Shown here piece by piece: positions 1 to 9,305 of a DNA stretch of 64,000 nt. Every line of letters begins with the position of its first letter. The first letter of the stretch is position 1. This stretch comes from Thioploca ingrica (GTDB lineage Bacteria > Pseudomonadota > Gammaproteobacteria > Beggiatoales > Beggiatoaceae), in NCBI GenBank assembly GCA_000828835.1, contig AP014633.1, positions 2,046,001-2,110,000 of the forward strand, read 5' to 3'. Both the position numbers and the translations under genes were made by a program. The notes beneath the pieces are model-generated. The model ran no database searches, was not told the origin of the DNA, and saw nothing but the letters and a program-made list of their open reading frames with translations.

Positions 1-1
1 C

Positions 2-670
2 GACCAGGAATTGCTAATTATCGCATGGCCTTTATGGATTACCAATTTAACTCTTTTTGCTTTGGGTCAAGCCGACCTTTGGATTTTAGGTATTTTTTCA
101 CCTCAAGAAGTTGCCATTTATGGTGCTGTATCCCGTTTAGTTGCATTAGTCACTATGCCGCTTATTATTATCAATACAGTATTGTCCCCTTTAATATCTG
201 AATTATACGCTCAGAACAATAAATATCAATTGGAACAAGTACTACGTACTACAGCAACTATTACCAGTATTCCTGCTATTATTGTACTTACAATCTTTAT
301 TTTGTTTGGTGATCCAATCTTAAAAATTATCTATGGAAATTACTATCGTGAGGGGGCAATTGTTTTAACTTTATTAAGTTTAGCTCAATTAGTTAACGTC
401 TGGGCTGGTTCATGTGGTCAGACTTTAATCATGACCGGTCATCAGATGACAATGATGTTGATCACCATCATTTGCAGCAGTGTGGCGATAATTAGTTCTA
501 TTGGGTTAGTACAAAAATATGGTGTAATTGGGGTAGCGACTGCCAGCAGTTTAGCACTCATATTACAAAACAGTCTTATGTTACTTATGGTTAGGTTAAA
601 AACAACTATGTGGACTCACTTTAGTATCAAAATCGTTTTTAACTTAAATAAAATATTAAATTTGAGGTAA
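2..670 (+). CDS. Polysaccharide flippase (Wzx/MATE-like), C-terminal part
   Basis: The reading frame is open from the left window edge, so the true start lies upstream and only about 220 C-terminal residues are visible. They form alternating long hydrophobic segments, roughly six transmembrane helices, with short charged loops, as in the C-terminal half of oligosaccharide flippases of the MOP superfamily. Such proteins move lipid-linked sugar units across the inner membrane. The stop overlaps the next start by one base (TAATG), so it is translationally linked to the sulfotransferase. The position at the head of a glycosyltransferase cluster supports the assignment. The substrate cannot be read from sequence. 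Confidence 0.75.
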   Translation, partial: DQELLIIAWPLWITNLTLFALGQADLWILGIFSPQEVAIYGAVSRLVALVTMPLIIINTVLSPLISELYAQNNKYQLEQVLRTTATITSIPAIIVLTIFILFGDPILKIIYGNYYREGAIVLTLLSLAQLVNVWAGSCGQTLIMTGHQMTMMLITIICSSVAIISSIGLVQKYGVIGVATASSLALILQNSLMLLMVRLKTTMWTHFSIKIVFNLNKILNLR

Positions 671-1470
671 TGATGCAAAAAATAAAACGGATTATAAAAA
701 TACTTATCGGTTATGAGTTTGGTCGTGCGGTAACCATTTTTCCTGATGATATTCTCATAGTTTCTTATCCAAAATCAGGAAATACTTGGACTCGTTTTTT
801 GATAGCTAATCTCTTATTTCCACAAGAGCCAATTACTTTCGCAAATATTGAAGATAAAATTCCTGATATTTACCAAAGTAAGGAACGAGAACTGCTCCAT
901 ATTCCCCGTCCTAGAATTCTTAAAAGTCACGAATATTTTGATCCTCGTTATCAGCGGATAATTTACATCGTTAGAGATCCAAGAGATATCGCTATTTCTT
1001 TATATTATTATAATATTAAATTTGGTGTTTTTAACGACAACTATAGTATTGATAGTTTTATTATAGAACATTTTACTAAAAAGATGAATATCAATAATTT
1101 TGGTACTTGGGGAGAAGATGTTGGAAGCTGGTTGGGTGCCAAAAAAGATGATTCAAATTTTCTACTACTTCGTTATGAGGATATGCTCAGTGATCCTAAA
1201 ATAGAATTAAAAAAAATAGCACATCATTTAAAAATAAGTGTTACTGATGAATTAATTGATAAGGTAATTAAACAAAGTTCATTTGAACATATGCAGTTAC
1301 TTGAGAATAACCAGAGCAATTTATGGAAACTGACAAAAAATACCAGAAAAGATAAATTTTTTGTTCGTTCTGGACAATCTGGTCAATGGCAAAACAAACT
1401 ATCAACCCATTCCATTAAAACAATTGAGTCAACTTGGTCTCAAATCATGATGCAATTAGGATATTTATAA
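670..1470 (+). CDS. Sulfotransferase family protein
   Basis: A 266-residue cytosolic sulfotransferase-fold protein that probably transfers sulfate from PAPS to a sugar or other hydroxyl. The 5'-phosphosulfate-binding loop YPKSGNTW is at residues 33-40. A 3'-phosphate-binding segment, YIVRDPRDIAIS, lies near residue 100. A C-terminal RSGQSGQW motif corresponds to the family's PAPS-binding RKGxxGxW. All three hallmark regions are present, so it is probably active. It sits between a flippase and an O-antigen ligase-like gene, which suggests sulfation of a surface polysaccharide. That substrate is inferred from context only. Confidence 0.85.
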   Translation: MMQKIKRIIKILIGYEFGRAVTIFPDDILIVSYPKSGNTWTRFLIANLLFPQEPITFANIEDKIPDIYQSKERELLHIPRPRILKSHEYFDPRYQRIIYIVRDPRDIAISLYYYNIKFGVFNDNYSIDSFIIEHFTKKMNINNFGTWGEDVGSWLGAKKDDSNFLLLRYEDMLSDPKIELKKIAHHLKISVTDELIDKVIKQSSFEHMQLLENNQSNLWKLTKNTRKDKFFVRSGQSGQWQNKLSTHSIKTIESTWSQIMMQLGYL

Positions 1471-1558
1471 ATCGGAACAAATATGCCAAATTGCTGCTGA
1501 TTTAAATAAAGAGACTTGGACAGTAAATGTGATAATTTAATAATAAAAATTTATATTC

Positions 1559-2851
1559 ATGAAAAATTATCTCGATATATCTAATCAATATCGTAATAGT
1601 CGATTTCTAGATTTTTTTACTTTCTTTTGTCCAACCTTATTTTTAATAGAAATTGATTTAGGTGGGCGACTATTCTTACCAGAATTACTACTAATTAGTA
1701 TATTACCTTTACTTGTTGCAAAAAAAGGCTGGTTACTTTTACAAGCTAAACCCAGATTGATACTTATTTTAGGCATGATATGGTTAATTGCCCAAATTTT
1801 TACCGACTTAATTAGAGCAACACCATTTGAAGATTTTTCAAGAGGATGGTCAAAAATTATTTTTTTAATGCTTAATTTCTCCGCCATCTATTTACTACTG
1901 ATAGACAATGTCAAACGTATTATTTTATTTACAGCTGGTTTTGCAATTGGTGGTTTGTTAAGTTTCTATATTAATCCGTCTGAATTTGCCTTAACGGCTC
2001 CTTGGAAATTTGGTTTGGCTACGCCAACCTCATTGCTTGTTGTACTAATAGCTCAGTGGCGAATCATTACCCGGATTCGATTACTACCAGAATTATTGAT
2101 TGTTACTTTTGGAGGTATTGCTATTTATCTAGGCAGTCGTTCATTAGGTGGATTTTTTATTCTCTCAGGATTATTACTCTATATACATCACACCCCTAAA
2201 GTGCGCAATTGGTTTACGAAAAAGCGTGTAACCCCAATACGCACAGTTATTTTACTTATTATTATAAGTTTATTAGCTTGGGGTACGCTTACAATTTACG
2301 GTATAGCGGCAAGCTCTGGTATGCTGGGTGAAGAAGCCGAAATCAAATACCACCAACAATTAGGCGATTACGGTATTATACTAGGAGGACGTGTTGAGAT
2401 TTTAGCTTCTTCACAAGCAATTATAGATTCACCTCTTATTGGACATGGTTCATGGGCAAAAGACTCAAAATATAAATTGAACCTCCTTGAATTAGCAAAT
2501 TTAGGGTATGAAATTAACGAACAAGCAATTTTAGAATCAAAAAGTGACTTAATTCCTTCTCATTCACATTTGTTTGGTGCTTGGGTAGAAGCAGGAATAT
2601 TAGGAGCTTTATTCTGGGCTTGGGTATTTATCCTGATTATTCATACTTTGTATAAAATTTTAAAAATTGAACATGTATTATTACCCTTGCTGGTAACAAT
2701 TTTGATAGATGCAGCTTGGAGTATCTTATTTTCACCTTTTGGTGCACTTGAAAGGTTAAGATGGGGATTTTTTCTAACATTATTTTTAGCAGCCCATCGA
2801 TTTGTTCAACAATATGAAATAAATCACCAAAAAAATAAAACTAATGTATAA
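1559..2851 (+). CDS. O-antigen ligase/polymerase-like membrane protein
   Basis: A 430-residue polytopic inner-membrane protein with about ten hydrophobic segments and one large periplasmic loop (about residues 240-345). The loop ends in HSHLFGAWVEAGILGALFW, the region typical of Wzy_C/WaaL proteins, with a conserved HSH-type motif before a transmembrane helix. Such enzymes either polymerise O-units or ligate glycan to a lipid or protein acceptor. Sequence alone does not separate polymerase from ligase. It is followed by further polysaccharide genes on the same strand. Confidence 0.75.
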   Translation: MKNYLDISNQYRNSRFLDFFTFFCPTLFLIEIDLGGRLFLPELLLISILPLLVAKKGWLLLQAKPRLILILGMIWLIAQIFTDLIRATPFEDFSRGWSKIIFLMLNFSAIYLLLIDNVKRIILFTAGFAIGGLLSFYINPSEFALTAPWKFGLATPTSLLVVLIAQWRIITRIRLLPELLIVTFGGIAIYLGSRSLGGFFILSGLLLYIHHTPKVRNWFTKKRVTPIRTVILLIIISLLAWGTLTIYGIAASSGMLGEEAEIKYHQQLGDYGIILGGRVEILASSQAIIDSPLIGHGSWAKDSKYKLNLLELANLGYEINEQAILESKSDLIPSHSHLFGAWVEAGILGALFWAWVFILIIHTLYKILKIEHVLLPLLVTILIDAAWSILFSPFGALERLRWGFFLTLFLAAHRFVQQYEINHQKNKTNV

Positions 2852-2914
2852 AAATTCTTATCGTTACTCTATAAGAAAAATAGAATTCTCTTAATCAAAA
2901 TTAATAAATTTAGT

Positions 2915-3805
2915 ATGAGCCTACTAAGAACACTTCGCTTTATATACACCCACCCTTTAAATAAAAAGAATAAATTAAAAGCGTTACAACGTTTTATTAG
3001 ATGGCAAATAGGAAGTCGCCTACTACCTGGCGCTGTAGCAGTAGACTTTGTAGCAAAATCTCGCTTGTTAGTGAAAACTGGAATGACTGGGGCAACCGGA
3101 AATATTTATACCGGACTACATGAATTTGAAGATATGTCATTTTTATTACACTTTCTCAGAAAAGATGATATTTTTGTCGACATAGGTGCTAATGTGGGAT
3201 CATATACTATTTTAGCCAGTTCAATAGCTGGTGCTAGGTGTTTTTCTATAGAACCGATTCCTAAGACCTTTACGGCATTAATTGATAATGTCAATCTTAA
3301 TGAAATTTATGAAAAAGTATGTTGCCTTAATATTGGAATTGGAGGAGAAAATGGACAATTAAAATTTACTTCCACCTTAGATTCAATGAATCATGTAAAA
3401 AGTACAATTGATACAGAAACTAACTTTATTAATGTTCCGGTCAAAAAATTAGACGATGTATTAGGTGATGAAGAACCAATATTAATGAAAATTGATGTGG
3501 AAGGATTTGAGACAGAAGTGATTGCCGGTGCTGTTAAGACATTATCACGTCATTCACTTATTGCGATTATTATGGAACTAAATGGTAGTGGAGAAAGATA
3601 TGGATATGATGAAACTGTTTTGCACCAACAAATGCTAGATTATGGTTTTTGTCCCTATTTATACTTTCCATTTGAACGTCAATTACAACCATTAAATACT
3701 AAAAATAACAATTCAGGAAATACACTTTACCTAAGAAATATCGAAAGAGTTAAGGAACGTTTGCAAAATGCACTAAAGTTTGTAATTAATGAAATTGAAA
3801 TTTAA
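2915..3805 (+). CDS. FkbM family methyltransferase
   Basis: A 296-residue SAM-dependent methyltransferase. SAM motif I is VDIGANVGSYTI (about residues 88-99), followed by the acidic SIEP motif. The FkbM hallmark is MKIDVEGFETEVIAGA (about residues 191-206), where the sheet residue D and the following VEG are characteristic. FkbM enzymes O-methylate sugars or polyketides. In this cluster a sugar hydroxyl of the exopolysaccharide is the likely target. The protein is soluble and has no signal peptide. It is co-directional with its neighbours, with gaps of about 40-60 bases. Confidence 0.85.
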   Translation: MSLLRTLRFIYTHPLNKKNKLKALQRFIRWQIGSRLLPGAVAVDFVAKSRLLVKTGMTGATGNIYTGLHEFEDMSFLLHFLRKDDIFVDIGANVGSYTILASSIAGARCFSIEPIPKTFTALIDNVNLNEIYEKVCCLNIGIGGENGQLKFTSTLDSMNHVKSTIDTETNFINVPVKKLDDVLGDEEPILMKIDVEGFETEVIAGAVKTLSRHSLIAIIMELNGSGERYGYDETVLHQQMLDYGFCPYLYFPFERQLQPLNTKNNNSGNTLYLRNIERVKERLQNALKFVINEIEI

Positions 3806-3842
3806 AAACGATGGCATTTTAACTGAATTACATTAATTTTAG

Positions 3843-4649
3843 ATGAAAATCTCTATTGTCACCATTTCCTATAACCAAGGACAGTTTCTTGAAAGAGCAA
3901 TTCGCTCAGTTATCGAGCAAGATTATAATGGTATTGAGTACATCATAGTAGATGCCGGGAGTACGGATGGAAGTAGAGAAATTATAGAAAAATATCGTGA
4001 TCATATTGCTCATATTATTTTTGAACCAGATGAAGGTCCCGCAGATGGATTAAACAAAGGTTTCAAATATGCTAGCGGAGAAATTTTTGCTTTTCTGAAT
4101 GCTGACGATACCTTTCTTCCAGGTGCATTACATACAGTGGCAAAATTTTTTATGGTCAATCCAGATATTGATTTAGTGATGGGGAATGGATATAAAATAA
4201 ATGAGAAAGACGAGGTAATATGCCCCATCTATGTTACACCGTTTACTAAAAAATTATATGTATACCGTGCAGTAACAATTGTTCAACAAGCTACATTTTT
4301 TCGTCGAGAAGCATATCAATTAAATGATGGTTTTAATCCGAGCAATTATACCTGTTGGGATGGAGAATTATTTCTTCAAATGGCAAAAAATGGTTTTAAA
4401 TTTGCCTGTATGAATAAATTTTTAGCTAATTTTAGAATTCATACTCATTCTATTAGTGGTTCTGGCAAACTCGAAAAAGAATATCTTCAAGATTGCAAAA
4501 GACTATTTAAAGAAGTTATGAATCGAGAAGAAAATATTTTTGATCACTTCTTACACGGTTATTATAGACTTTGGAAGTGGATTATTGTTCCACAAGCTAT
4601 TATCACCAAATTAGTACCAAATGGGGATAAACTTAAAAAATCATTATGA
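3843..4649 (+). CDS. Family 2 glycosyltransferase
   Basis: A 268-residue GT-A fold enzyme. The N-terminus begins MKISIVTISYNQGQFLERAI, the nucleotide-sugar-binding start of GT2 enzymes. VDAGSTDGS follows (about residues 38-46), then FLNADD (about residues 83-88), which is the DxD-equivalent metal-binding motif. The family adds single sugars from UDP/GDP donors to a lipid-linked acceptor on the cytoplasmic face. The last four bases overlap the next start (ATGA), indicating translational coupling with the following glycosyltransferase. Donor and acceptor are unknown. Confidence 0.85.
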   Translation: MKISIVTISYNQGQFLERAIRSVIEQDYNGIEYIIVDAGSTDGSREIIEKYRDHIAHIIFEPDEGPADGLNKGFKYASGEIFAFLNADDTFLPGALHTVAKFFMVNPDIDLVMGNGYKINEKDEVICPIYVTPFTKKLYVYRAVTIVQQATFFRREAYQLNDGFNPSNYTCWDGELFLQMAKNGFKFACMNKFLANFRIHTHSISGSGKLEKEYLQDCKRLFKEVMNREENIFDHFLHGYYRLWKWIIVPQAIITKLVPNGDKLKKSL

Positions 4650-5716
4650 AAATTGCTATTTTGTGGACAAAATTATCTGGTTATCTAAATGCTTGCTTAA
4701 AAGCGTTAGTTAGTTTACCTAATGTTTCTCTTCTGGTAGTCAATCAACAAACTTCTCACGATGCTCCTTTTGATGAATCACAATTTGCGTGGATAAAACC
4801 ACGTTATCAGTGGCAAGATAAAGTAGATGCAGTTATTTTAGGTGAAAAACTAAATAATTTTTACCCAGATGTGCTACTTATCAGTGGATGGCATATTAAA
4901 GGTTATCGGAGTATTGCACGCCAATTCTCGGGTAAAGCACTTCGGGTGATAGCAATGGATAACCAATGGCGAGGAACAGCAAAACAATGGCTTGGCTGTT
5001 TAACAGCCCCTTTTTTTGTTCAACGCTTAGCAGATGCTATCTTTTTACCAGGGGAACGTCAAAAAGTATTTGCTCAAAAACTTGGATTTAAAGTAGATCA
5101 AATACTAAGTGGGCTACTATGCTGTGAGCATAATCAATTTGCTGAATATGGTAATCAGCAAATAGAGCGGAAAAACAGCTTTGTTTATGTGGGTCGTCTT
5201 GCTGGAGAAAAAGGAATTAAAGAATTGCTTTATGCTTATGACAAGTATAGAAAAGAAACTCAGGTACCTTGGGAGTTAGTTATCATAGGAACCGGACCTC
5301 TATCTTCTTTAGTTCAGAGACAAAATGAAGTGATCTATGAAGGTTTTGTACAACCTAATGAGCTCCCAAAGTTATTAGCTTTTCATGGTTGCTTGATATT
5401 ACCGAGCCTATTTGAACCATGGGGAGTTGTTCTCCATGAAGCAACCTCGGCAAGATTACCGGTTATTGCAACTGATAACGTAGGAGCAACCGTACATCTT
5501 CTTCAGGACGGATACAATGGTTACTTGGTTGAAGTTGGTAATATAGAAAGTTTAGCCAGCGCAATGAAGAGAATAAGTACTTTGTCTTACGAGGAACGTT
5601 GTCATATGGGTGAAAACGGCTACCGCTTATCACTGCAATATACCCCGCAACGATGGGCAACTTATTTTCATGAAAAAATACAAATTCTTTTAGAACAGTT
5701 AAATAGAATGATTTAA
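4646..5716 (+). CDS. Family 4 (GT-B) glycosyltransferase
   Basis: A 356-residue GT-B glycosyltransferase. The C-terminal Rossmann domain holds FVYVGRLAGEKGIKELLYAY (about residues 179-198). The retaining-enzyme signature LPSLFEPWGVVLHEA follows (about residues 251-265), with the E-x7-E arrangement. IATDNVGAT comes next, typical of Glycos_transf_1. It is coupled to the upstream GT2 by a four-base overlap. It is followed by a degraded copy of a related gene, which suggests past duplication or gene loss in the cluster. Confidence 0.83.
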   Translation: MKIAILWTKLSGYLNACLKALVSLPNVSLLVVNQQTSHDAPFDESQFAWIKPRYQWQDKVDAVILGEKLNNFYPDVLLISGWHIKGYRSIARQFSGKALRVIAMDNQWRGTAKQWLGCLTAPFFVQRLADAIFLPGERQKVFAQKLGFKVDQILSGLLCCEHNQFAEYGNQQIERKNSFVYVGRLAGEKGIKELLYAYDKYRKETQVPWELVIIGTGPLSSLVQRQNEVIYEGFVQPNELPKLLAFHGCLILPSLFEPWGVVLHEATSARLPVIATDNVGATVHLLQDGYNGYLVEVGNIESLASAMKRISTLSYEERCHMGENGYRLSLQYTPQRWATYFHEKIQILLEQLNRMI

Positions 5717-5739
5717 ATTTGCTTATTGAATAAATTGAT

Positions 5740-6082
5740 TTGGATAAATTTACTGACAACAAATTCAACTTATTTCACGTCAATGTTTATTGGGATGTTA
5801 TCCTAATAATGTGGGTTTATATAATGTCACTGAGTTTACCACTCATTGTCCATAATAATTCTAGTGCGCATATGGGAACTGAACCAGCTTATATTCAAGA
5901 TGGTTTTAATGGGTTTTTGTTTGCTTACAACGACAAGCAAAATTCTTTGTAATTAACTCTTTCGAAAGCTGTAAAAAAATAGAGAGCAGTTAGCATTAAT
6001 ACAAAAAAATGCTTATGCAACTTATGAACAATTGACCAAAGCTTCGCTGGTTGAACGGTTGATTAAAATTATTGCAGAATAA
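5740..6082 (+). pseudogene. Decayed family 4 glycosyltransferase, C-terminal remnant
   Basis: Fragments of a GT4 C-terminus can be read in more than one frame. One frame gives a piece resembling the donor-binding region (LPLIVHNN followed by YIQDGFNGFLF). After position 5952 the frame must change, and an internal TAG intervenes, to read a family-like tail (QKNAYATYEQLTKASLVERL) that stops at 6082. An alternative frame upstream gives CYPNNVGL, resembling the segment that normally precedes the signature. The N-terminal domain is missing. This is a dead gene left between two intact glycosyltransferases. Confidence 0.7.
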
Positions 6083-6093
6083 GTCATTATCCT

Positions 6094-7287
6094 ATGAAAA
6101 TTCTCCGAGCCATTCGCTCAATGGATCCCCAAGGGGGTGGTGTTGCTTCCAGTGTACAAGAAATGTCCATGGCACTCAAAAACCGTGGACATGAAGTTGA
6201 AATTGTCAGTTTAGATTCGCCGCTAGCCCCTTGGGTTATTAATAATTTGATTCCTATTCATGCTCTGGGACCAGTCCAGACTCGTTATGGTTATACTTCA
6301 AAATATATTCCCTGGTTGAAAAAGCATATTCAACAATATGATGCAGTAATAGTAGAGGGATTATGGCAATATCATAGCTTTGGAGTTTGGCGAGCATTGC
6401 AACAAAGCGATATACCTTATTTTGTATTTTCTCATGGTATGCTCGATTTTTGGTTTAAGCAGCAATATCCACTAAAACATTTAAAAAAATGGTTATATTG
6501 GCCTTGGGCAGAATATCGGGTTTTACGTGATGCCAAAGCGGTTTTTTTTACTTGTGAAGAAGAAAGATTAAGTGCCCAAAAGTCATTTTGGCTTTACCGA
6601 TGTAACGAAAAAGTCATTAACCTGGGTACTTCGATTCCTCTCCTAGAGTCTACTCAACCACCGGTGAAATTTTTTGAGAAATTTCCTCAGCTACAAAATA
6701 AACGGTTATTACTCTTTTTGGGCCGGATTCATCCCATAAAAGGTTGTGATTTGCTTATCGAAGCTTTCGCACGAATAGTTCAAGCAGAACGAAATTTACC
6801 TTTACATTTAGTGATAGCAGGACCAGATTCAATTTGTTGGCAAGCTAAATTAGAAAAAATGGCAGCAAAGTGGGCACTTAATAACCAAATTACTTGGGCA
6901 GGTATGTTAAATAACGAATTGAAATGGGGGGCTTTGTACTCGTCAGAAGCACTTATCTTACCCAGTCATCATGAGAATTTTGGTATGGTTGTTGCTGAAG
7001 CAATGGCATGTAGTAAGCCAGTTTTGATTTCTAATCAAGTCGGTATCTGGCGAGAAATAGAACAAGATGGTGCCGGAATTGTGGCAGCCGATACGCTAGA
7101 AGGGACTACCCGGTTATTGAAAAAATGGCTGGCTATGAATTCACAAGAAAGAGTCAATATGGGAAAAAATGCCCATAAAAGTTTTTTAAATCGATTTGAG
7201 ATTAACAAAGTTGCTGATAACTTTTTAGCTATGATGAAATCAGAATATGGAAATGGATCCTTACCTACAACCGGCATTACCACTTGA
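6094..7287 (+). CDS. Family 4 (GT-B) glycosyltransferase
   Basis: A 397-residue GT-B enzyme. The N-terminus has the glycine-rich loop MDPQGGGVASSVQEM used by GT4 enzymes. The C-terminal domain has LLFLGRIHPIKGCDLLIEAF (about residues 206-225) and the signature LPSHHENFGMVVAEAMAC (about residues 289-306), with its conserved glutamate pair. The architecture is complete. Its 3' end overlaps the start of the acetyltransferase gene by about 40 bases, an unusually deep overlap that suggests the two are expressed together. Confidence 0.85.
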   Translation: MKILRAIRSMDPQGGGVASSVQEMSMALKNRGHEVEIVSLDSPLAPWVINNLIPIHALGPVQTRYGYTSKYIPWLKKHIQQYDAVIVEGLWQYHSFGVWRALQQSDIPYFVFSHGMLDFWFKQQYPLKHLKKWLYWPWAEYRVLRDAKAVFFTCEEERLSAQKSFWLYRCNEKVINLGTSIPLLESTQPPVKFFEKFPQLQNKRLLLFLGRIHPIKGCDLLIEAFARIVQAERNLPLHLVIAGPDSICWQAKLEKMAAKWALNNQITWAGMLNNELKWGALYSSEALILPSHHENFGMVVAEAMACSKPVLISNQVGIWREIEQDGAGIVAADTLEGTTRLLKKWLAMNSQERVNMGKNAHKSFLNRFEINKVADNFLAMMKSEYGNGSLPTTGITT

Positions 7288-7795
7288 TAATCATATCGCC
7301 AGAGCTATTTGGTCTATTGCCTATACCCTATTCTTTCGATTTTCTCCACGTCCCCTACATCGTTGGCGAGTGATTCTACTTAAATTATTTGGTGCAACCA
7401 TAGGAAATAATTGTCATATTTATCCAAAAGCACAGATTTTCTTTCCTTGGAACCTGATTTGTGAAGATGTGGTTGCAATCGCTGACAATGCTATTATCTA
7501 TAATCCTTCACCTATCCATTTAAATTCTCATTGTATTATTTCTCAGGAAGCGTATTTATGTGGCGCAACCCATGATTATAACCAAAAAGAATTTCCATTT
7601 ATTGCTAAATCAATAACAATTGAAAAATATGCTTGGATTTGTGCAAGAGCAATCGTTAAGCCGGGTATTGTCGTTGGAGAAGGCACCGTTTTAGGTATGG
7701 GTTCTATCGCAACAAAAAATCTTGAACCTTGGCACGTTTATGCGGGTGTTCCAGCAAAAATAATTAAAAAAAGAGTTAATCATGGCAGTACGTAG
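7247..7795 (+). CDS. WcaF-like hexapeptide acetyltransferase
   Basis: A 182-residue left-handed beta-helix acyltransferase of the colanic-acid-biosynthesis WcaF/maltose O-acetyltransferase type. The N-terminal segment (RPLHRWRVILLKLFGATIG) and the GATHDYNQKEFP loop are typical. The end, VVGEGTVLGMG...VYAGVPAKIIKKR, is the classic final coil. It probably O-acetylates a sugar or glycolipid of the exopolysaccharide with acetyl-CoA. An alternative ATG lies two codons downstream at 7253. It overlaps both neighbours. Confidence 0.85.
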   Translation: MEMDPYLQPALPLDNHIARAIWSIAYTLFFRFSPRPLHRWRVILLKLFGATIGNNCHIYPKAQIFFPWNLICEDVVAIADNAIIYNPSPIHLNSHCIISQEAYLCGATHDYNQKEFPFIAKSITIEKYAWICARAIVKPGIVVGEGTVLGMGSIATKNLEPWHVYAGVPAKIIKKRVNHGST

Positions 7796-8435
7796 TCAAA
7801 CCGATAAAGCTATTTCTATAGCCGCTAATGAATTTATTTGGAATGAAGCAGGATTAACAGCAATTCATAATGCCATTGCACCAGTAATTATACCCTGGTT
7901 AAAATCAACTCAAGTCAAAACCATATTAGATTTAGGATGTGGAAACGGTGCTTTTACTGCTTTACTTGCCAGTAAAGGATTTGAAGTAACTGGCTGTGAT
8001 ATGAGTAAAACGGGAATAGAACTAGCTAAAGAACAATATTCTAATATTTCTTGGTTTGAACAAAATTTGCAGCAACCATTACCCAATGAATATAAAGAAA
8101 AATTTGATGCGATTCTTTCTATAGAAGTGATTGAACATTTATTTTTACCTAGAAAACTAATAAAAAACGCAAGTTTTGCTCTCAAACCAAAGGGTTTATT
8201 CATCATAACAACGCCTTACCATGGTTACTTAAAAAACTTAGCTCTTGCTCTAACCAATCAGTTTGATAATCATTGGCACCCATTACGAGATTTTGGACAT
8301 ATTAAATTTTTTTCTAAAAAGACGGTTATTGCTTTATTGGAAGAATTTAATTTTAAGAATATTCAATATACCACCATTGGCAGAATTCCTTCTTTAGCAC
8401 GTTCAATGATCATTGCCGGTACCAAAAACACATGA
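7782..8435 (+). CDS. Class I SAM-dependent methyltransferase
   Basis: A 217-residue Methyltransf_11/25 protein. Motif I is ILDLGCGNGAFTALLA (about residues 47-62). The acidic end of strand 2 lies in VTGCDMS, and the post-I region is FDAILSIEVIEHL (about residues 108-120), as in UbiG-like enzymes. It starts 14 bases inside the preceding gene and overlaps the next by four bases (ATGA). It is therefore embedded in the glycan operon. The substrate is probably a glycan precursor, inferred from position. It is not the ubiquinone enzyme by context. Confidence 0.82.
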   Translation: MAVRSQTDKAISIAANEFIWNEAGLTAIHNAIAPVIIPWLKSTQVKTILDLGCGNGAFTALLASKGFEVTGCDMSKTGIELAKEQYSNISWFEQNLQQPLPNEYKEKFDAILSIEVIEHLFLPRKLIKNASFALKPKGLFIITTPYHGYLKNLALALTNQFDNHWHPLRDFGHIKFFSKKTVIALLEEFNFKNIQYTTIGRIPSLARSMIIAGTKNT

Positions 8436-9286
8436 GTATTCCAGTTTCAGTTTTGATTTTGACTAAAAACGAAGAACAAAATTTACCAGGATGTCTCGCT
8501 TCGGTTAGTTGGTCAGATGATATTCATGTCTATGATTCATTTAGTACCGACAAAACAATAGAAATTGCACAAATAGCTAATGCAAAAGTGACACAACGTC
8601 AATTTGATAATTGGGCAGCACACCAAAATTGGGGATTACAAAACATTCCGTTTAAATATGCTTGGATATTTTATATTGATGCTGATGAACGTATAACTTC
8701 TAAATTAGCAAGTAATCTAAAAAAAGCTATTGAAGATTCCAACAAAAATGTTGCTTTTCGTGTTCAGCGGCGAGATTTTTTCATGGGACACTGGCTTAAA
8801 CATGTACAAGCTTCTCCATTTTACATCCGTCTATTTCGCCCTGAAAAAATGCGTTATGAACGTTTGGTCAATCCAATTTCTCTGGTTGATGGTGCGGTTG
8901 GGCAAATTGAGGGTTTTTTGGATCATTATCCTTTCAGTAAAGGAATAACTCACTGGTTAGAACGTCATAATTCCTATAGTAGCTTTGAAGCTCAACAGAT
9001 TATTACCGATCATCTTAATAAACGATCATTTAATTTATATAAAGCATTATTTTCAAGCGATTTCCAGGAAAGACGGTTTCATCAAAAAGCCTTGTTCTAT
9101 CGTTTTCCCATGCGACCCATTATTAAATTTTTACTTCTCTATATTTTAAAAGGCGGATTTCTAGACGGAAAAGCTGGCTTGACTTATGCGTTACTACAAT
9201 CGTTTTATGAATACATGATCGTTTTAAAAACGAATGAATTATTACAGCCACAGCCGGTAGCCGTTGGTAATAAAATTATTGAATAA
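8432..9286 (+). CDS. Family 2 glycosyltransferase (WaaE/KdtX-like)
   Basis: A 284-residue GT2 enzyme. The start PVSVLILTKNEEQNLPGCL, then VYDSFSTDKT and WIFYIDADERI, is the pattern of the lipopolysaccharide core beta-1,4-glucosyltransferase WaaE/KdtX subgroup. In that subgroup the DADE motif supplies the metal ligand. The C-terminal half is basic and carries amphipathic stretches that could dock at the membrane. It is translationally coupled to the preceding methyltransferase by a four-base overlap. The acceptor may be a lipid-linked glycan rather than LPS core. Confidence 0.82.
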   Translation: MSIPVSVLILTKNEEQNLPGCLASVSWSDDIHVYDSFSTDKTIEIAQIANAKVTQRQFDNWAAHQNWGLQNIPFKYAWIFYIDADERITSKLASNLKKAIEDSNKNVAFRVQRRDFFMGHWLKHVQASPFYIRLFRPEKMRYERLVNPISLVDGAVGQIEGFLDHYPFSKGITHWLERHNSYSSFEAQQIITDHLNKRSFNLYKALFSSDFQERRFHQKALFYRFPMRPIIKFLLLYILKGGFLDGKAGLTYALLQSFYEYMIVLKTNELLQPQPVAVGNKIIE

Positions 9287-9305
9287 TTTTCAAGAGAGTT
9301 AGAAC

